Shown: positions 46,298-56,958, numbered from the stretch's first letter. The stretch is 64,000 nucleotides of DNA from Yersinia hibernica (GCF_004124235.1 NZ_CP032487.1:4526001-4590000); one strand, 5' to 3'. Notes: generated by a model from the sequence alone, not told the origin. Numbers and translations are program-made.

Positions 46298-49200
46298 TTA
46301 CTTAAAGTCTGAGTATGGCACTAACGGCTGCGGGGGCATGTCCAGATCACCTTGCCATCCTGCCATTGAATAGCGCAAGTAAATGAGTGCGTGGCTCGGG
46401 GTATAATCTTTTGCTTGTTGGATATCAACCCCAGCGCCCAGAGTCCAATGCGAACTCAGGCGGCGCTCAATCAATGCCCGCAAGGTGTAACCCACACCAT
46501 TGCTGCTTTCACCATATTCGGGAGCATTCCGATCCGGGATCGGCTGAATGCTGCTGTTCAGCAGATTTTGCAGTGGGTAACGCGCCTGGTCACTGGTGGC
46601 TGAATGTGAAACTGACACCGACCCGCCCAACTCCCACGACCAGTTATCTGTCCGCTGCCGATAGTTTACCGGAATAGACAATGACAGATATTTTTGTGGG
46701 CTATAATACCCGCCCTGACCTAGCGTGTAGCCGCTGAGGTCTTTTTGATAATGCCACCACATGCCATTCAAGCCCACGGTAAAACGGCGGTTATCTTCAT
46801 TGATTAGCTTATAATAATAGCCCGTCATAAAGCGCAACCGCTGGTTATCGGCGACATTTTGTCCAGTCAGGTAATGATAACTTAAATCACTCCAGACCCC
46901 ATTAGCTTCGCCCCGGTCATAGCTGGCCCCTAAACTGACACCATTGGCCCGCACGCCGCCCCAAGTGACATTGGTGTTGGGATCTTTTGCGCCGGCAAAT
47001 GCCAGCAATGAGCTGGATATCGGCCGGCGTGAAGCCGTTGCCGTCCAGCCAATATGGTTCCAGCTGTTACTGTATGCCAAACCACCGACCACATCGACCA
47101 CCTCAAACCCCATAGGAGTGGTGCCGATATCCGTCGCCCAGCTGTCATTCTGCCACCCCACCGCCACACTGGTACCGGTAGCGCGTTGGTGTAAATCGGT
47201 CTGACAAGGGAAGCGAGTTTGGAAACAAGTCCCTGCTTTATATCGGGTATTTTTGTCAAAAGTTCCCGCATCCATCTGCACCGTATCCGTTCGGAAGAAA
47301 GCCCGGCCATCGGCCAACGAGGTATCAACCTGCAACATGGTGTTATGCGCGCGGAGGTCAGAAATCCCCTCAGTCCCGCTTGATCGCAGATAGTCGTGAT
47401 CCAGTGTGACGCGGGTATCCTGCTGGCGATAGAGGTCAGCTGCATCAGCGCGGATACCGCGTTTAAGCCAATCATCCGTGGCCTGATTACGTGTCAGTAA
47501 AGTATAACTGTCATTATCTGCTGGCAGCACGGGCGCAATACCGCTGGCTACCATCGCCTGTTTGAAATCATCCTGAGCATCTGCTGGCTGCCCTTGTAGT
47601 TGTGCCAGACGGGCCGAATCACGAAATACCAGTGCATTATCCTGCGACGGCGCACCTTTGGCCGCTACCGGTTTCAATCGCTGGAAAATTTCAGCCGCTT
47701 TTTGTGGCTCACCTACGCCACTCCAGGCATTAGCAACTCGCCGTTGAGTATTTAAAGTGGCGCTATCTCCCGTCAGCGGCTCCGTTTGCAAATGCTGGCG
47801 CGCAGCACTGAGGCGGCCTTCGGCAATATAGGCCTCGATTTCGCCCAGACGCGCATCCGGATTTTGCGGCTCACGGGCCAGAACGTGCTGATATCCAGCC
47901 AGTGCTGCGCTGTAATCACCGCGCTCCAGAGCCCAATCTGCCAGTGTCAGGTCAATTTGGGTATTGGCCGGCTGCTGGCGTAACGCCGTTATGGCCCCTG
48001 TTTCATCCCCACTAGCCCGCAATTGGCGAGCTAACGTCAGCACCTGATCCAATTTCAAGCGCTGGTCTAACTCACGAATATTGTCGTTCCATTGTGCTGT
48101 TGGCAGTGTGGATAAATGTGCCAGCGCCTGGCTATCTCGCCCCGTGCTGGACAAGTAAAGCGCATAAGCATAGACCTGTTCGGGGTCACCCGGCCTGCGG
48201 CTCGCCAGTTGGTGGAACAATGCATCAGCTTGCGCCGACTGGCCCTCTTGGGCCATGGCTTGCGCCAGTCGGTAGGTTATCCAGACATCATCCGGTGCCA
48301 TCTTTTGCGCCTGCCGGTATTTCTCCGCTGCCTGATGCCATTGTTGCTGCGCGGCTAAGCTTTCAGCCTGCTGTTTCAGCATATCCAATTGCAGGCTATC
48401 TAATGTGTCACGCATTTTGGCCTGTTGGCTACGCGGCAAATTATTCAGGTAATTCAGTGCCTTTTGCGGTGATTCGCGTTGGTAAATATTGGCAAGCCCC
48501 CGCACTGCACTGCTGCTTGCCGGATCAAGACGCAGCGCCTGCTGATAATACTGTTCGGCATTTTTATCGTCATGGCGGGCAACAGCCACATCACCCAGAC
48601 CAATCAATGCATAGCTGTCGCTGGCGTCGATTTGCCGCGCCTGCTGGTATTTCTGTTGCGCCAATGCAATATCACCGGCTTTCAGTGCTTTATCACCTTG
48701 GTCATTAAGCAGCCAGTAGCGGTTGGTTTTGATCAAACTGGCCCATTTATCACTCTTCAGGCCATCTTTATCTGATTTTTGCGCTTGTTCAAACAGCTGC
48801 AATGCCTGTGCCCGTGAGCCACCCCGAGCATATGCCAACCCCAGTACACCCAGAATTTCCGGGTCATTGGGTGAGGCCGCCAGTGCTTGTTTCAGGGCCG
48901 GTATCGCGCCAGCCCCTGCGCCACTGTCTACTTTAGCTAACCCGCTCAAACGCGCCTGATAGCTCGGATCCGCGAGCATGGCTTGCTGATTAGCTAATTC
49001 TTTGCGCGCAACATCAGCTTGAGGGCCGGTTGAGAAGACATCCAGAAAATGGGTCAATGCGGCGACACTTTGTGGGCTGACCGTCATCGTTTTGATAGTG
49101 TCCATCCACAAATCGGCGGCATCAGACGCCCCCGCAGGGTCCGAGGCCACTTTTTCCAACATCGCGTAGCCTTGTGCCGCCTTTTGCTGGCTGAAATACA

Positions 49201-49792
49201 TGCGCGCCAGTGCCATGCGCAGGGCGATATTGCCGGGATATTGTTGGTCTAAAGCGGTAAGTTTCTGGCTAGCCACAGCTTCTTGACCCGGTAATCTCGC
49301 CACTAGCCGCCAATATTCTACCGCCAGATCCAGTGTCGGGGGCTGACCTTGCAGCAGTTGATCATATTTAACTTTAGCTTCAGCCAGCCGCCCAGCCGTT
49401 GCCAGTAAACGCGCCTCCTGCAATTGCTGGCGCACTTCGGGTTTCGTCATGGCGAACATCAATTGAGCACGTCGATACACCTCGGAGTTGGGTGCCAATT
49501 GTTGCAACTTATCCAGCTGTTTCTGTGCTTGCGCCAGATCCCCTTGCCGCAGCGCATGGCGTATCCCTGCCGCGATGACCTCTGGGTTATTGGGGTCCAT
49601 AAGGTTCAGGCGATAAAGTGATTGCTTCACTAACTCGTCTTTATTGGTCGCCTCCCCCAAACGTACCTGCTCGAGTAAAAACTGAGTCGGCGAGACAACT
49701 TCTGCCCCCTGCGCCACACCAACAAAGGCTTGGGGCAACAACGCCAGGCTCAACAGCCAGTTTATTTTAATGTTGCGCATTGACTGTTCCAT
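46298..49792 (-). CDS. bcsC: Cellulose synthase outer-membrane exporter BcsC
   Basis: A 1164-residue protein with a signal peptide ending VAQGA, many tetratricopeptide repeats (about residues 30-770; e.g. ALIGLGDVAVARHDDKNAEQYYQQALRLDP), and a C-terminal beta-barrel ending WQGDLDMPPQPLVPYSDFK. It forms the periplasmic scaffold and outer-membrane channel for cellulose. It overlaps the end of bcsZ by 31 bases; ATG 49792 has GGGAGAA upstream, and an ATG four codons later is an alternative. No frameshift is seen, so the exporter should work. Confidence 0.95.
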   Translation of the reverse strand: MEQSMRNIKINWLLSLALLPQAFVGVAQGAEVVSPTQFLLEQVRLGEATNKDELVKQSLYRLNLMDPNNPEVIAAGIRHALRQGDLAQAQKQLDKLQQLAPNSEVYRRAQLMFAMTKPEVRQQLQEARLLATAGRLAEAKVKYDQLLQGQPPTLDLAVEYWRLVARLPGQEAVASQKLTALDQQYPGNIALRMALARMYFSQQKAAQGYAMLEKVASDPAGASDAADLWMDTIKTMTVSPQSVAALTHFLDVFSTGPQADVARKELANQQAMLADPSYQARLSGLAKVDSGAGAGAIPALKQALAASPNDPEILGVLGLAYARGGSRAQALQLFEQAQKSDKDGLKSDKWASLIKTNRYWLLNDQGDKALKAGDIALAQQKYQQARQIDASDSYALIGLGDVAVARHDDKNAEQYYQQALRLDPASSSAVRGLANIYQRESPQKALNYLNNLPRSQQAKMRDTLDSLQLDMLKQQAESLAAQQQWHQAAEKYRQAQKMAPDDVWITYRLAQAMAQEGQSAQADALFHQLASRRPGDPEQVYAYALYLSSTGRDSQALAHLSTLPTAQWNDNIRELDQRLKLDQVLTLARQLRASGDETGAITALRQQPANTQIDLTLADWALERGDYSAALAGYQHVLAREPQNPDARLGEIEAYIAEGRLSAARQHLQTEPLTGDSATLNTQRRVANAWSGVGEPQKAAEIFQRLKPVAAKGAPSQDNALVFRDSARLAQLQGQPADAQDDFKQAMVASGIAPVLPADNDSYTLLTRNQATDDWLKRGIRADAADLYRQQDTRVTLDHDYLRSSGTEGISDLRAHNTMLQVDTSLADGRAFFRTDTVQMDAGTFDKNTRYKAGTCFQTRFPCQTDLHQRATGTSVAVGWQNDSWATDIGTTPMGFEVVDVVGGLAYSNSWNHIGWTATASRRPISSSLLAFAGAKDPNTNVTWGGVRANGVSLGASYDRGEANGVWSDLSYHYLTGQNVADNQRLRFMTGYYYKLINEDNRRFTVGLNGMWWHYQKDLSGYTLGQGGYYSPQKYLSLSIPVNYRQRTDNWSWELGGSVSVSHSATSDQARYPLQNLLNSSIQPIPDRNAPEYGESSNGVGYTLRALIERRLSSHWTLGAGVDIQQAKDYTPSHALIYLRYSMAGWQGDLDMPPQPLVPYSDFK

Positions 49793-50889
49793 GAGGGCTG
49801 AAGTTCTCCCTGACGATTAAAACTATAACGTTTTTGTGCCCATCCCTGGCCAAATAGGATTAGCACTGAACTGTAGTAGGCATTAGCTCCCAGAGGTGCG
49901 TCTTGTACCCGTTTTTGCTGTTCACTCAGCGCCTGCTTATTTAACGGCGTAGAGCCGCTGGCTAAAAAGGGTAATAATGCCGCCGAGAAACCCACTGGCC
50001 CATTGCCAGAGGTTTTACCGGTGAGGGTATCGACTTTCTCCGGTGGCACACCCTGCTGTTGCGTAACTTCAGCCATAGGCTGGAAGCGCTGGATAAGCGC
50101 TGCTTTTTGCGGGCTGTCATTAGATAACATACCGGCCCACAGATAGGTGCGGATAGCATCATAGCTGCCGACATTCGGTTGTGTTTCATCCGGCTGCCAG
50201 CCTTTCTCTTCTTGCCACACCACCCAATCCGGGCTGAAACCATGAGGCGCTGTTTCCAGCCATAAGCGCTGATTGACATCAACCATCTCTTTCCATGGCC
50301 CCGCCAAAGCAGCAAAGCGTGTCAATAATTGCGGCGGTAAATAGCTTGGATTGAGCCGCCAGTGCCCATTATCACTAAAGCCAATTTTGCCCGGTAATAA
50401 CATTTTTCCGAGGCCCGGAATATTCACCACTTCTTCTTTGGCAATTCGTTGCAACAACAGAGTGCCCATCGTCTGATATTGGCGGCTATCCCATAATCGG
50501 CCAGCTTCTAATAAGCTGTATGCAATCCACAAATCAGCATCAGAGGCCGAGTTCGGGTCGATGATATCCCAACGATGTTCTCGGTGTTGCCCCCATAACC
50601 AGGCGGGTAAGCGGGCCGTTAAGTCGCCCGCGGACAAGTTGTTTTCCGTCCAGGCTAACAACCGGTCGAATGTCTCGCGATCATCCGCTACCAACGCAAA
50701 GAACAAGCCGTAACTCTGCCCTTCTGACGTGGTTATTTGCCTCGGGTTACTCGGGTCGATAACCCGCCCGCCCTCACTAATATAATATTGTTTGAACTGC
50801 TGCCATGCAGGCCAATCGCAAACGGCTGCTGCGCCAAAACTGGCAAGCAGCAGCAGGGTGCAAACCAGTCGTTTAAACATCACGACCAT
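49762..50889 (-). CDS. bcsZ: Cellulase BcsZ (GH8)
   Basis: A 375-residue periplasmic endo-beta-1,4-glucanase with a signal peptide ending GAAAV. GH8 features include ITTSEGQSYGLFFALVADDRETF with the catalytic acid Glu, and DIIDPNSASDADLWIAYSLLEAGRLW with the conserved Asp. BcsZ trims misplaced cellulose and is needed for normal fibre production. It starts 5 bases after the bcsB stop and overlaps bcsC. Confidence 0.95.
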   Translation of the reverse strand: MVVMFKRLVCTLLLLASFGAAAVCDWPAWQQFKQYYISEGGRVIDPSNPRQITTSEGQSYGLFFALVADDRETFDRLLAWTENNLSAGDLTARLPAWLWGQHREHRWDIIDPNSASDADLWIAYSLLEAGRLWDSRQYQTMGTLLLQRIAKEEVVNIPGLGKMLLPGKIGFSDNGHWRLNPSYLPPQLLTRFAALAGPWKEMVDVNQRLWLETAPHGFSPDWVVWQEEKGWQPDETQPNVGSYDAIRTYLWAGMLSNDSPQKAALIQRFQPMAEVTQQQGVPPEKVDTLTGKTSGNGPVGFSAALLPFLASGSTPLNKQALSEQQKRVQDAPLGANAYYSSVLILFGQGWAQKRYSFNRQGELQPSWNSQCATLK

Positions 50890-50894
50890 CAGAA

Positions 50895-53195
50895 TTAATC
50901 TCTCTCATCGGGTGACAGCCGACGGCGGCTAATCAAGCGTAACAAGCGCCAAGCCATCATTGCGGCAATCACTACAACTAACACAGCGACACCAGCCAAC
51001 AGAACCGGGTGGGTCGATAACACGTGCCAGATACGCTCCCACCACGGTAAATGGCCAACATCATAGGTATCGCCCACCCGCAGGCTGTTCACGCCCGATT
51101 CACGGATAACAGCAACCGAGCCAAATACCGCCTCGCGTTTACCGCTGTCGAGCAACGCATTATTCAGTAAGTTATAGCCACGCGGGCTGTCCGCCAATAA
51201 CGCCACAACACTGCGCTGCGGGAAGTTAGGTGACTGCACGCCGATAATGGCCGACATCGCCCCTTCAGAGCTCACCGTCGCCTTGCTATCTGCAACCCAG
51301 TCGGATGCCGGAGCCATCATGCCTGGCAAACCGGTCTGGCGATTTGGCATTTTGACCCAACTTTGAGTTTGATCCACCAGCAGATTTATCTGCTGGTCAT
51401 CACGTAGTTCCGGCGGAATGGTGCCGATAATCAGCACATCGACATCTTGGTCTTTCGCCTGTGACCAGTCATCGGTGATGTTAATACCCACTGCCGGATA
51501 TCCTACCTGCGCCCCAATATTCCCCACCGCATTCAGCAGTGTCGTCAGCTGTGATGGCACCGGTTTTGGCGGCACCAAGACCAGGGTTTCGGAGAGATCC
51601 GCCATGCGGCTGAAGGGGAAGCCAGCATTGGCAAATGCTCGTAAATCCGGCATTTCCATAAAGTGGCGATAGCCAGAGAAGTCGATGGTGGAGTTACCAT
51701 CAATCACCGCGTGGTTCGGGGCAGTGGAATAGGTTTCACATCGCCCTTCCGCGCCGCTCGCCAGCAAGGTGCTGTAATCAAAATCAAAACGCAGCTGGTT
51801 AGTTGCCCCCAATTTCAATGCTGGGATGGTTAGCCGCTTGGCCGCATCTTGTAAGCCTTGCAGTAAGGGGAGCCGCAGGATTTTACCGTCGTTCGGTGTA
51901 TTCGGTGACAGCGGATAGTCCTGCACAAACTGATTATTCAGGCTGATACTTAAACGGGAACCATCCATCAGGCGCGTTGAGGTATAGCGATATTTCAAGC
52001 GCATATCGATCCCCGCACTGCGGATCAAGAACAAATCCGGTGGCAAGTTCATCGATAATGAAATTGGCGGCGGCAACAAACCGGTGGTTTGCAACTGATC
52101 CGGATATTGCTGTAATTCAGCAAAGGTCATTGGCCGGTCGGTACGCACCCAGTTTGGCGCGTCATAGGGCAAGCGGGGGGCCAGTTGCTCGACTTTATCC
52201 ACCGTCACATTTTGGCCACGGAACAGAATATTGCCTTGCGCTATCCCCTGCGCTGCCGTGATAAGGTCATTATCATCGCGCCCTAAAATCAGCAACAGCT
52301 TCACATATGGGTTATCTGGATGACTGATTATTTCTACCGTCGGTGCTTTAACGGGCGGATAATCTTTCAAGAAATCAGGGCGCTGGTTGTTAGTCGCAAA
52401 AACCACTGCATGCTGGGCCGGTAACTGATTAAACAAAACCGGGAAGTTCTGCCCACGCCATTGTGCTTTATCACCAAACCACGATGCCAGAATAGAGGCC
52501 GCACGCTGCTGAGCCACATCTGGGGTGGTAGCAAAAACCACCGGCAAAGTGAGCGGCCGGTTATCCCGGGCATCAAAGAAAGGTTCCGGGAAGTGGGATA
52601 AATCATTTTTGACTGACAATGATTGATAGCGCAAATCTAACGAGCTGGATTTGCTGATATCCAGCCACAGCGTATTGCTGGCCGGATTCTCACAAATGTT
52701 CTGATAATGACCGACAAAAACCAGCCGCAAACGGTTGAAATCACTGATATAAAGTGAGTTAATCGGCAATTGGATCCGCGTTGGTTTACCCAACTGCTCT
52801 TTGGTGATTGCCGTGACCCCCATCAGTTCGTCATTCAGGAAGACTTTTATCTGTGATTCTACCGGGATAAGTGACGGCGACGGTGTAAATTCGAGATTCA
52901 ACATCGCCTGAGTGACAACTTCGTCACTGCGCACGCCAAACTCAATCACCCCTTCGGGGTTAGTCCCGCGCAAAGCAAATGTCCCCGGTGGCGGGGCAAT
53001 TTTGGCGAAAGTGTAAGCGACATCGCGCACCGGCGCATCAGGAAGTGCTGCCACGGGGGCGGCCAAATCTACGCTAGCTTCGGCGGCTGGCATTGATGCC
53101 GCCGATTGAGGCGACGGTACTGCCGGTGTTTCAGCATGGGTGAATGGCGCCAAACCCAAAGCCAGTGCGGTAAACCAGGTTATTTTTCTCGTCAT
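50895..53195 (-). CDS. bcsB: Cellulose synthase regulatory subunit BcsB
   Basis: About 766 residues: a signal peptide (FTALALGLAPFTHA), two periplasmic carbohydrate-binding/flavodoxin-like repeats, and a C-terminal membrane anchor (HPVLLAGVAVLVVVIAAMMAWRLL) with a short basic tail. It forms the periplasmic wall around the BcsA channel and is required for catalysis. Start placed at ATG 53195 (an ATG immediately before is equivalent); it lies about 10 bases after the bcsA stop. The longer frame to 53291 overlaps bcsA and is not needed. Confidence 0.95.
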   Translation of the reverse strand: MTRKITWFTALALGLAPFTHAETPAVPSPQSAASMPAAEASVDLAAPVAALPDAPVRDVAYTFAKIAPPPGTFALRGTNPEGVIEFGVRSDEVVTQAMLNLEFTPSPSLIPVESQIKVFLNDELMGVTAITKEQLGKPTRIQLPINSLYISDFNRLRLVFVGHYQNICENPASNTLWLDISKSSSLDLRYQSLSVKNDLSHFPEPFFDARDNRPLTLPVVFATTPDVAQQRAASILASWFGDKAQWRGQNFPVLFNQLPAQHAVVFATNNQRPDFLKDYPPVKAPTVEIISHPDNPYVKLLLILGRDDNDLITAAQGIAQGNILFRGQNVTVDKVEQLAPRLPYDAPNWVRTDRPMTFAELQQYPDQLQTTGLLPPPISLSMNLPPDLFLIRSAGIDMRLKYRYTSTRLMDGSRLSISLNNQFVQDYPLSPNTPNDGKILRLPLLQGLQDAAKRLTIPALKLGATNQLRFDFDYSTLLASGAEGRCETYSTAPNHAVIDGNSTIDFSGYRHFMEMPDLRAFANAGFPFSRMADLSETLVLVPPKPVPSQLTTLLNAVGNIGAQVGYPAVGINITDDWSQAKDQDVDVLIIGTIPPELRDDQQINLLVDQTQSWVKMPNRQTGLPGMMAPASDWVADSKATVSSEGAMSAIIGVQSPNFPQRSVVALLADSPRGYNLLNNALLDSGKREAVFGSVAVIRESGVNSLRVGDTYDVGHLPWWERIWHVLSTHPVLLAGVAVLVVVIAAMMAWRLLRLISRRRLSPDERD

Positions 53196-53205
53196 CATAT
53201 CATCA

Positions 53206-55833
53206 TCAATGTTGAGCCACTGTCTGGCCCTGGCTACTCGGAGCCTGATTTTTATCCACGCCATGGGGTACAAATGATGCAATCCAGGCAATCAGGGAAG
53301 TCAATCCTACCAATACATTTCGAATTACCGGAGGAGCATAACTGGCCATACGAACATAGCCTCTAAAGCCCAGCGCCAAAACATCACGCAGACTTTCAAT
53401 CGGTTTATCTTCTGGGAAGCCATCCTGCCATAGTGCCCAAGTGTCTGCGCGAGCAAAAGTGCACTGTATAAAATCAATATGTTGGGCCACCGTCAGTTGA
53501 TGCATCCGCATCCCGACTTTGGTGCCGAAAGCGCGGGTCACTTCGCAAGGGAAGGTGTATTCCTGCGCACCGCGTTTAAGCAACAAATGCACCGCTTCGC
53601 CATCTTTCAGTAACCCGGCTTCGCGCATATCAATCCCCACCCCCCCATCAGAATAGTCGCGCAGGGTACAAGAGAATAAATGACCATCGGCACGGGCCAC
53701 CGCGGCGGGCATGGCAATCTCAACCCGGTGGGACTGACGGACTTGCTTGGCTTCAACCGCCACCGCCACCGCCCCGCCTAAAATCGTCATATTATAAATA
53801 ACCCACACCAGACTAATGATCACGGTCATGATTTCAGTCGCTGGGCCATAACCTAAGCGCCATAAACCGGCAATCAAACCGGCCAGATTAAGCAGAACCA
53901 GCGCCATATATGGGCGAGTAATCACCCAGTCCACGTGCTGCTCTTCGACCAAACCGCCTTTTGCCGTGACATTGAATGTCCCTTTATGCGGGTTGAGCAG
54001 CGCCACGGTGGTCGGGCGGGCAATATACCAAGCCAGCACCGTTTCGTAGATTTCACTCCAGAATGAATGGCGATATTTACCCTGTAGGCGGGAGTTAGTC
54101 AGGCTGGCGTGAATCATATGCGGCAATACATAAAGTGCAATTGCCAGCGCCGGAGCAAAAATGATGTAAGCATGCAGCAGCAGGAAAGCCAGCGGTGCCG
54201 TCAAGAAGATTAACCGCGGAATGCCGGATAAAAAGTGCAACATGGCATTGGCATAGCACAAACGTTGGACAAACTTCAGCCCTTTGCCCAGCAGCGGGTT
54301 ATCCAAGCGGAAGATCTGCACCATGCCCCGCGCCCAGCGAATACGCTGCCCAATATGGGCCGACAAACTCTCCGTTGCCAAGCCGGCCGCCTGCGGAATA
54401 CGGATATACCCAGACGTGTAGCCCTTGCGATGCAGCCGCAATGAAGTGTGGGCATCTTCAGTGACCGTTTCCACCGCAATCCCCCCGACTTCATCTAAAG
54501 CACTGCGGCGCAGAACCGCGCAGGAGCCGCAGAAGAAAGTCGCATCCCACATGTCATTCCCGTCTTGCACCAAACCATAAAATAGTGTGCCTTCATTGGG
54601 GGTTTGCCGAAAACGGCCTAAATTTCGCTCAAAAGGATCAGGGGAGAAAAAGTGATGCGGCGTTTGAATCATGCCGAGCTTTTTATCTTTAAAGAACCAG
54701 CCGACCGTCAATTGCAGGAAAGAACGGGTGGGCACGTGGTCACAGTCAAAGATGGCGACAAACTCACCGGTCGCCTGCTTTAGCGCATTATTGATATTAC
54801 CGGCTTTGGCATGCTCATGAGTTGGCCGGGCAATGTAGTGCACCCCAACTTCTGCGGCAAACTCTCGAAAAGCGGGCCGGTTGCCATCATCCAGAATATA
54901 AATATTGATTTTGTCTTTCGGCCAATCAATACCCAGCGCCGCATAAATGGTCGGTTTTACCACTCCGAGATCTTCGTTATAAGTCGGCACCATTAAATCG
55001 ATAGTTGGCCAGCTATTAATATCTTCCGGCATCGGCACCGGCTGGCGATTGAGCGGCCAAATAGTCTGGAAGTAGCCCAATACCAATACTACCCAAGCAT
55101 AGGTTTCAGCTAACAGTAATAATAAACCGCACACCAAGCTGACCGGGTCATCCCAGTTAAGCGTTTCAGTATATCGCCACCACAGGTAGCGGCAGGAAAC
55201 CGTTAATGACAACACAATCAACATCAGGGTAGGTAAACGCCCTGGCACCCGCCGCACCACCATGGCGATGGCCCATAGCAGTAAGACAAATACGAATTGC
55301 GCCATCATGCCGAATGGCTGTGAGATACACAGCAAGGCCAAGATGCCGGTGAAAATTCCCAGAATAATAAACAAGATACGCCGAGTACGTCTGGAGAGCT
55401 GGCCTAATCGGGCCGCCACTGACGTCTCTATTTGCTGGAGTTCAAAACGCTCAGAAACGTTGCTCAACCAGCGGATGTAACCCTGTCTTTTATTTTTTAC
55501 CCAGCTCTTACCCGCCGCGGCGGGCTGACGTTTTTTATCATGGTTGGATTGCGGGCGGGTGAATAACAACCAAAGGCCTTGCAGCAGATAACGTAAACCA
55601 TCCCCCAGCCGTGGACGATTAGGTGAAATCTGCGGAAACCAGTATGTCCGATGGTGTATCACACTCTGCCAACTCGGGGACTCGAGGCGCAGGAATATCC
55701 AGCACAGCGGCAGCGCCAATGTAGTGAGAAACGCGGTGATAACGGTGCAGCCCTGCTGCATATAACGATGATAGCGGCCGCGCATTGCTTGATAGACAGG
55801 GGCCAGAAATAATATCCGCATAAGGCGACTCAT
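53206..55833 (-). CDS. bcsA: Cellulose synthase catalytic subunit BcsA
   Basis: About 875 residues. N-terminal membrane helices precede the GT2 domain with the D, DxD, TED and Q(R)xRW motifs (FDCDHVPTRSF, AVETVTEDAHTSLR, GQRIRWARGMVQI). Further helices follow, then a C-terminal PilZ domain with RxxxR (RQSHR) and DxSxxG (DYSDGGVG), which binds c-di-GMP and opens the gating loop. It polymerises UDP-glucose into beta-1,4-glucan while translocating it. Start at 55833 is favoured because its ATG overlaps the bcsQ stop (ATGA) and the product aligns with E. coli BcsA. Confidence 0.96.
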   Translation of the reverse strand: MSRLMRILFLAPVYQAMRGRYHRYMQQGCTVITAFLTTLALPLCWIFLRLESPSWQSVIHHRTYWFPQISPNRPRLGDGLRYLLQGLWLLFTRPQSNHDKKRQPAAAGKSWVKNKRQGYIRWLSNVSERFELQQIETSVAARLGQLSRRTRRILFIILGIFTGILALLCISQPFGMMAQFVFVLLLWAIAMVVRRVPGRLPTLMLIVLSLTVSCRYLWWRYTETLNWDDPVSLVCGLLLLLAETYAWVVLVLGYFQTIWPLNRQPVPMPEDINSWPTIDLMVPTYNEDLGVVKPTIYAALGIDWPKDKINIYILDDGNRPAFREFAAEVGVHYIARPTHEHAKAGNINNALKQATGEFVAIFDCDHVPTRSFLQLTVGWFFKDKKLGMIQTPHHFFSPDPFERNLGRFRQTPNEGTLFYGLVQDGNDMWDATFFCGSCAVLRRSALDEVGGIAVETVTEDAHTSLRLHRKGYTSGYIRIPQAAGLATESLSAHIGQRIRWARGMVQIFRLDNPLLGKGLKFVQRLCYANAMLHFLSGIPRLIFLTAPLAFLLLHAYIIFAPALAIALYVLPHMIHASLTNSRLQGKYRHSFWSEIYETVLAWYIARPTTVALLNPHKGTFNVTAKGGLVEEQHVDWVITRPYMALVLLNLAGLIAGLWRLGYGPATEIMTVIISLVWVIYNMTILGGAVAVAVEAKQVRQSHRVEIAMPAAVARADGHLFSCTLRDYSDGGVGIDMREAGLLKDGEAVHLLLKRGAQEYTFPCEVTRAFGTKVGMRMHQLTVAQHIDFIQCTFARADTWALWQDGFPEDKPIESLRDVLALGFRGYVRMASYAPPVIRNVLVGLTSLIAWIASFVPHGVDKNQAPSSQGQTVAQH

Positions 55834-56567
55834 AGGCGACTTTCCGCCCCATGAATCAGGCACCAATTCGCCAGCGTCATCACCTCTTCCGCCGCCAGAC
55901 TTTGCGCGCTGTATTCGCCCAATGGCTGCTTGGCGGCTAATGCTTCGGCCATCGCTTCATCGCGATGAATAAACGTTGGTAATAAACTATCCAGACTTTG
56001 CAACCAAAGCTGATGCAAATCCTGCTGTAAACGGCTGCTGGCAGCAAACTGATTGAGCAGAAAATGGCAGCCAGCGGGTAAATGTTGCTGATGCAGACGA
56101 ACATGGCAGCTGGCATCCGCATGGATCAAAATGAGGGTTTTATCAGCCAATGCCAGAGCTTGACGCGTCAATGCGTTATCGCCCGCGGGGACATCCAGTA
56201 AAATCCAGCGATAAGCTGCAGTGGCTTGCAACGCGGACAGGTTCTCCTGCCAGTGCTGCGCTGTATTTTGCAAAGAGGCAGCAAATTGCTCATTTTCAGC
56301 TTGCGTGAGTTGACCGAATGGTAAGAAATCCAGTTTTTCGGTGTAGCGCATCGCCCCTTGCTGCCAGCCTTCACCGGTAATTTCAGCCTTAGCCCAACCA
56401 CGGGATTGCTCAAAATGCATGTTAAAATGCAAACGCAATAAATTGTCCGGTGAAAAATCAATGACCAGCACTGATTCATCCAGTTGCTGTAACGCCCAAG
56501 CCAGAGCTGCGGTTACCGAGGTAGTCCCAATGCCCCCTCTTACGCCTTGTAACGCCAGTACTGGCAT
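55830..56567 (-). CDS. bcsQ: Cellulose biosynthesis protein BcsQ
   Basis: A 245-residue SIMIBI-class (MinD/ParA-like) ATPase. The deviant Walker A reads GVRGGIGTTSVTAALAWAL, without the usual lysine after GIG, as in E. coli BcsQ. DEAMAEALAAKQPLGEY near the C-terminus is conserved. BcsQ localises the synthase at the cell pole and works with BcsR and BcsE. It is intact here, whereas a nonsense mutation inactivates it in E. coli K-12. Three bases separate it from bcsR. Confidence 0.94.
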   Translation of the reverse strand: MPVLALQGVRGGIGTTSVTAALAWALQQLDESVLVIDFSPDNLLRLHFNMHFEQSRGWAKAEITGEGWQQGAMRYTEKLDFLPFGQLTQAENEQFAASLQNTAQHWQENLSALQATAAYRWILLDVPAGDNALTRQALALADKTLILIHADASCHVRLHQQHLPAGCHFLLNQFAASSRLQQDLHQLWLQSLDSLLPTFIHRDEAMAEALAAKQPLGEYSAQSLAAEEVMTLANWCLIHGAESRL

Positions 56568-56570
56568 AGA

Positions 56571-56762
56571 CTATTCGCTCCCTGTGGATTGCGCCAATTC
56601 TGCCAACAATGGCCAACGAGCCATCATTTTAGTTAGTCGTTCCTGACGGACAATATCAATATAACTTAACGTCGGCAGTGAGAAAGCCTGACTTAATGCT
56701 AGTAGATCATCCTGAGCTTCAAGTGATGTTTTCTCATGAAAGTGATTTATTATAGTCTTCAT
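56571..56762 (-). CDS. bcsR: Cellulose biosynthesis protein BcsR
   Basis: A 63-residue protein matching BcsR (62 in E. coli): QDDLLALSQAFSLPTLSYIDI and RLTKMMARWPLLAELAQ. In E. coli it partners BcsQ and supports synthase assembly. First gene of the minus-strand operon; about 200 bp of divergent promoter DNA separates it from bcsE. Confidence 0.93.
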   Translation of the reverse strand: MKTIINHFHEKTSLEAQDDLLALSQAFSLPTLSYIDIVRQERLTKMMARWPLLAELAQSTGSE

Positions 56763-56958
56763 TTATCCGCCTGTAGAAAATAGGCTATGGTAATTAAGTA
56801 TAACAACGACTGGAGGATACTTTCTCCCAATTAGGTGAGTCTTAGATTAATATCAAAGCAAGGACATTGGTTAATACTTATTGCAATGTTACAATTGTTC
56901 TCTGATTTTATCCAGTGATTGGTCCAATAGCACTTTAACGAAAGCAGATAAAGAATCT
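56763..56958. promoter_or_regulatory. Divergent bcsR/bcsE promoter region
   Basis: About 200 bp, AT-rich, between the two divergent cellulose operons, so both promoters must lie here. No specific operator was recognised. Confidence 0.6.

Noticed and set aside
48094-48708. A 204-codon open frame on the plus strand opposite bcsC
   Set aside because: It lies wholly within the TPR-coding part of bcsC, has no ribosome binding site or family features, and is a GC-driven shadow.
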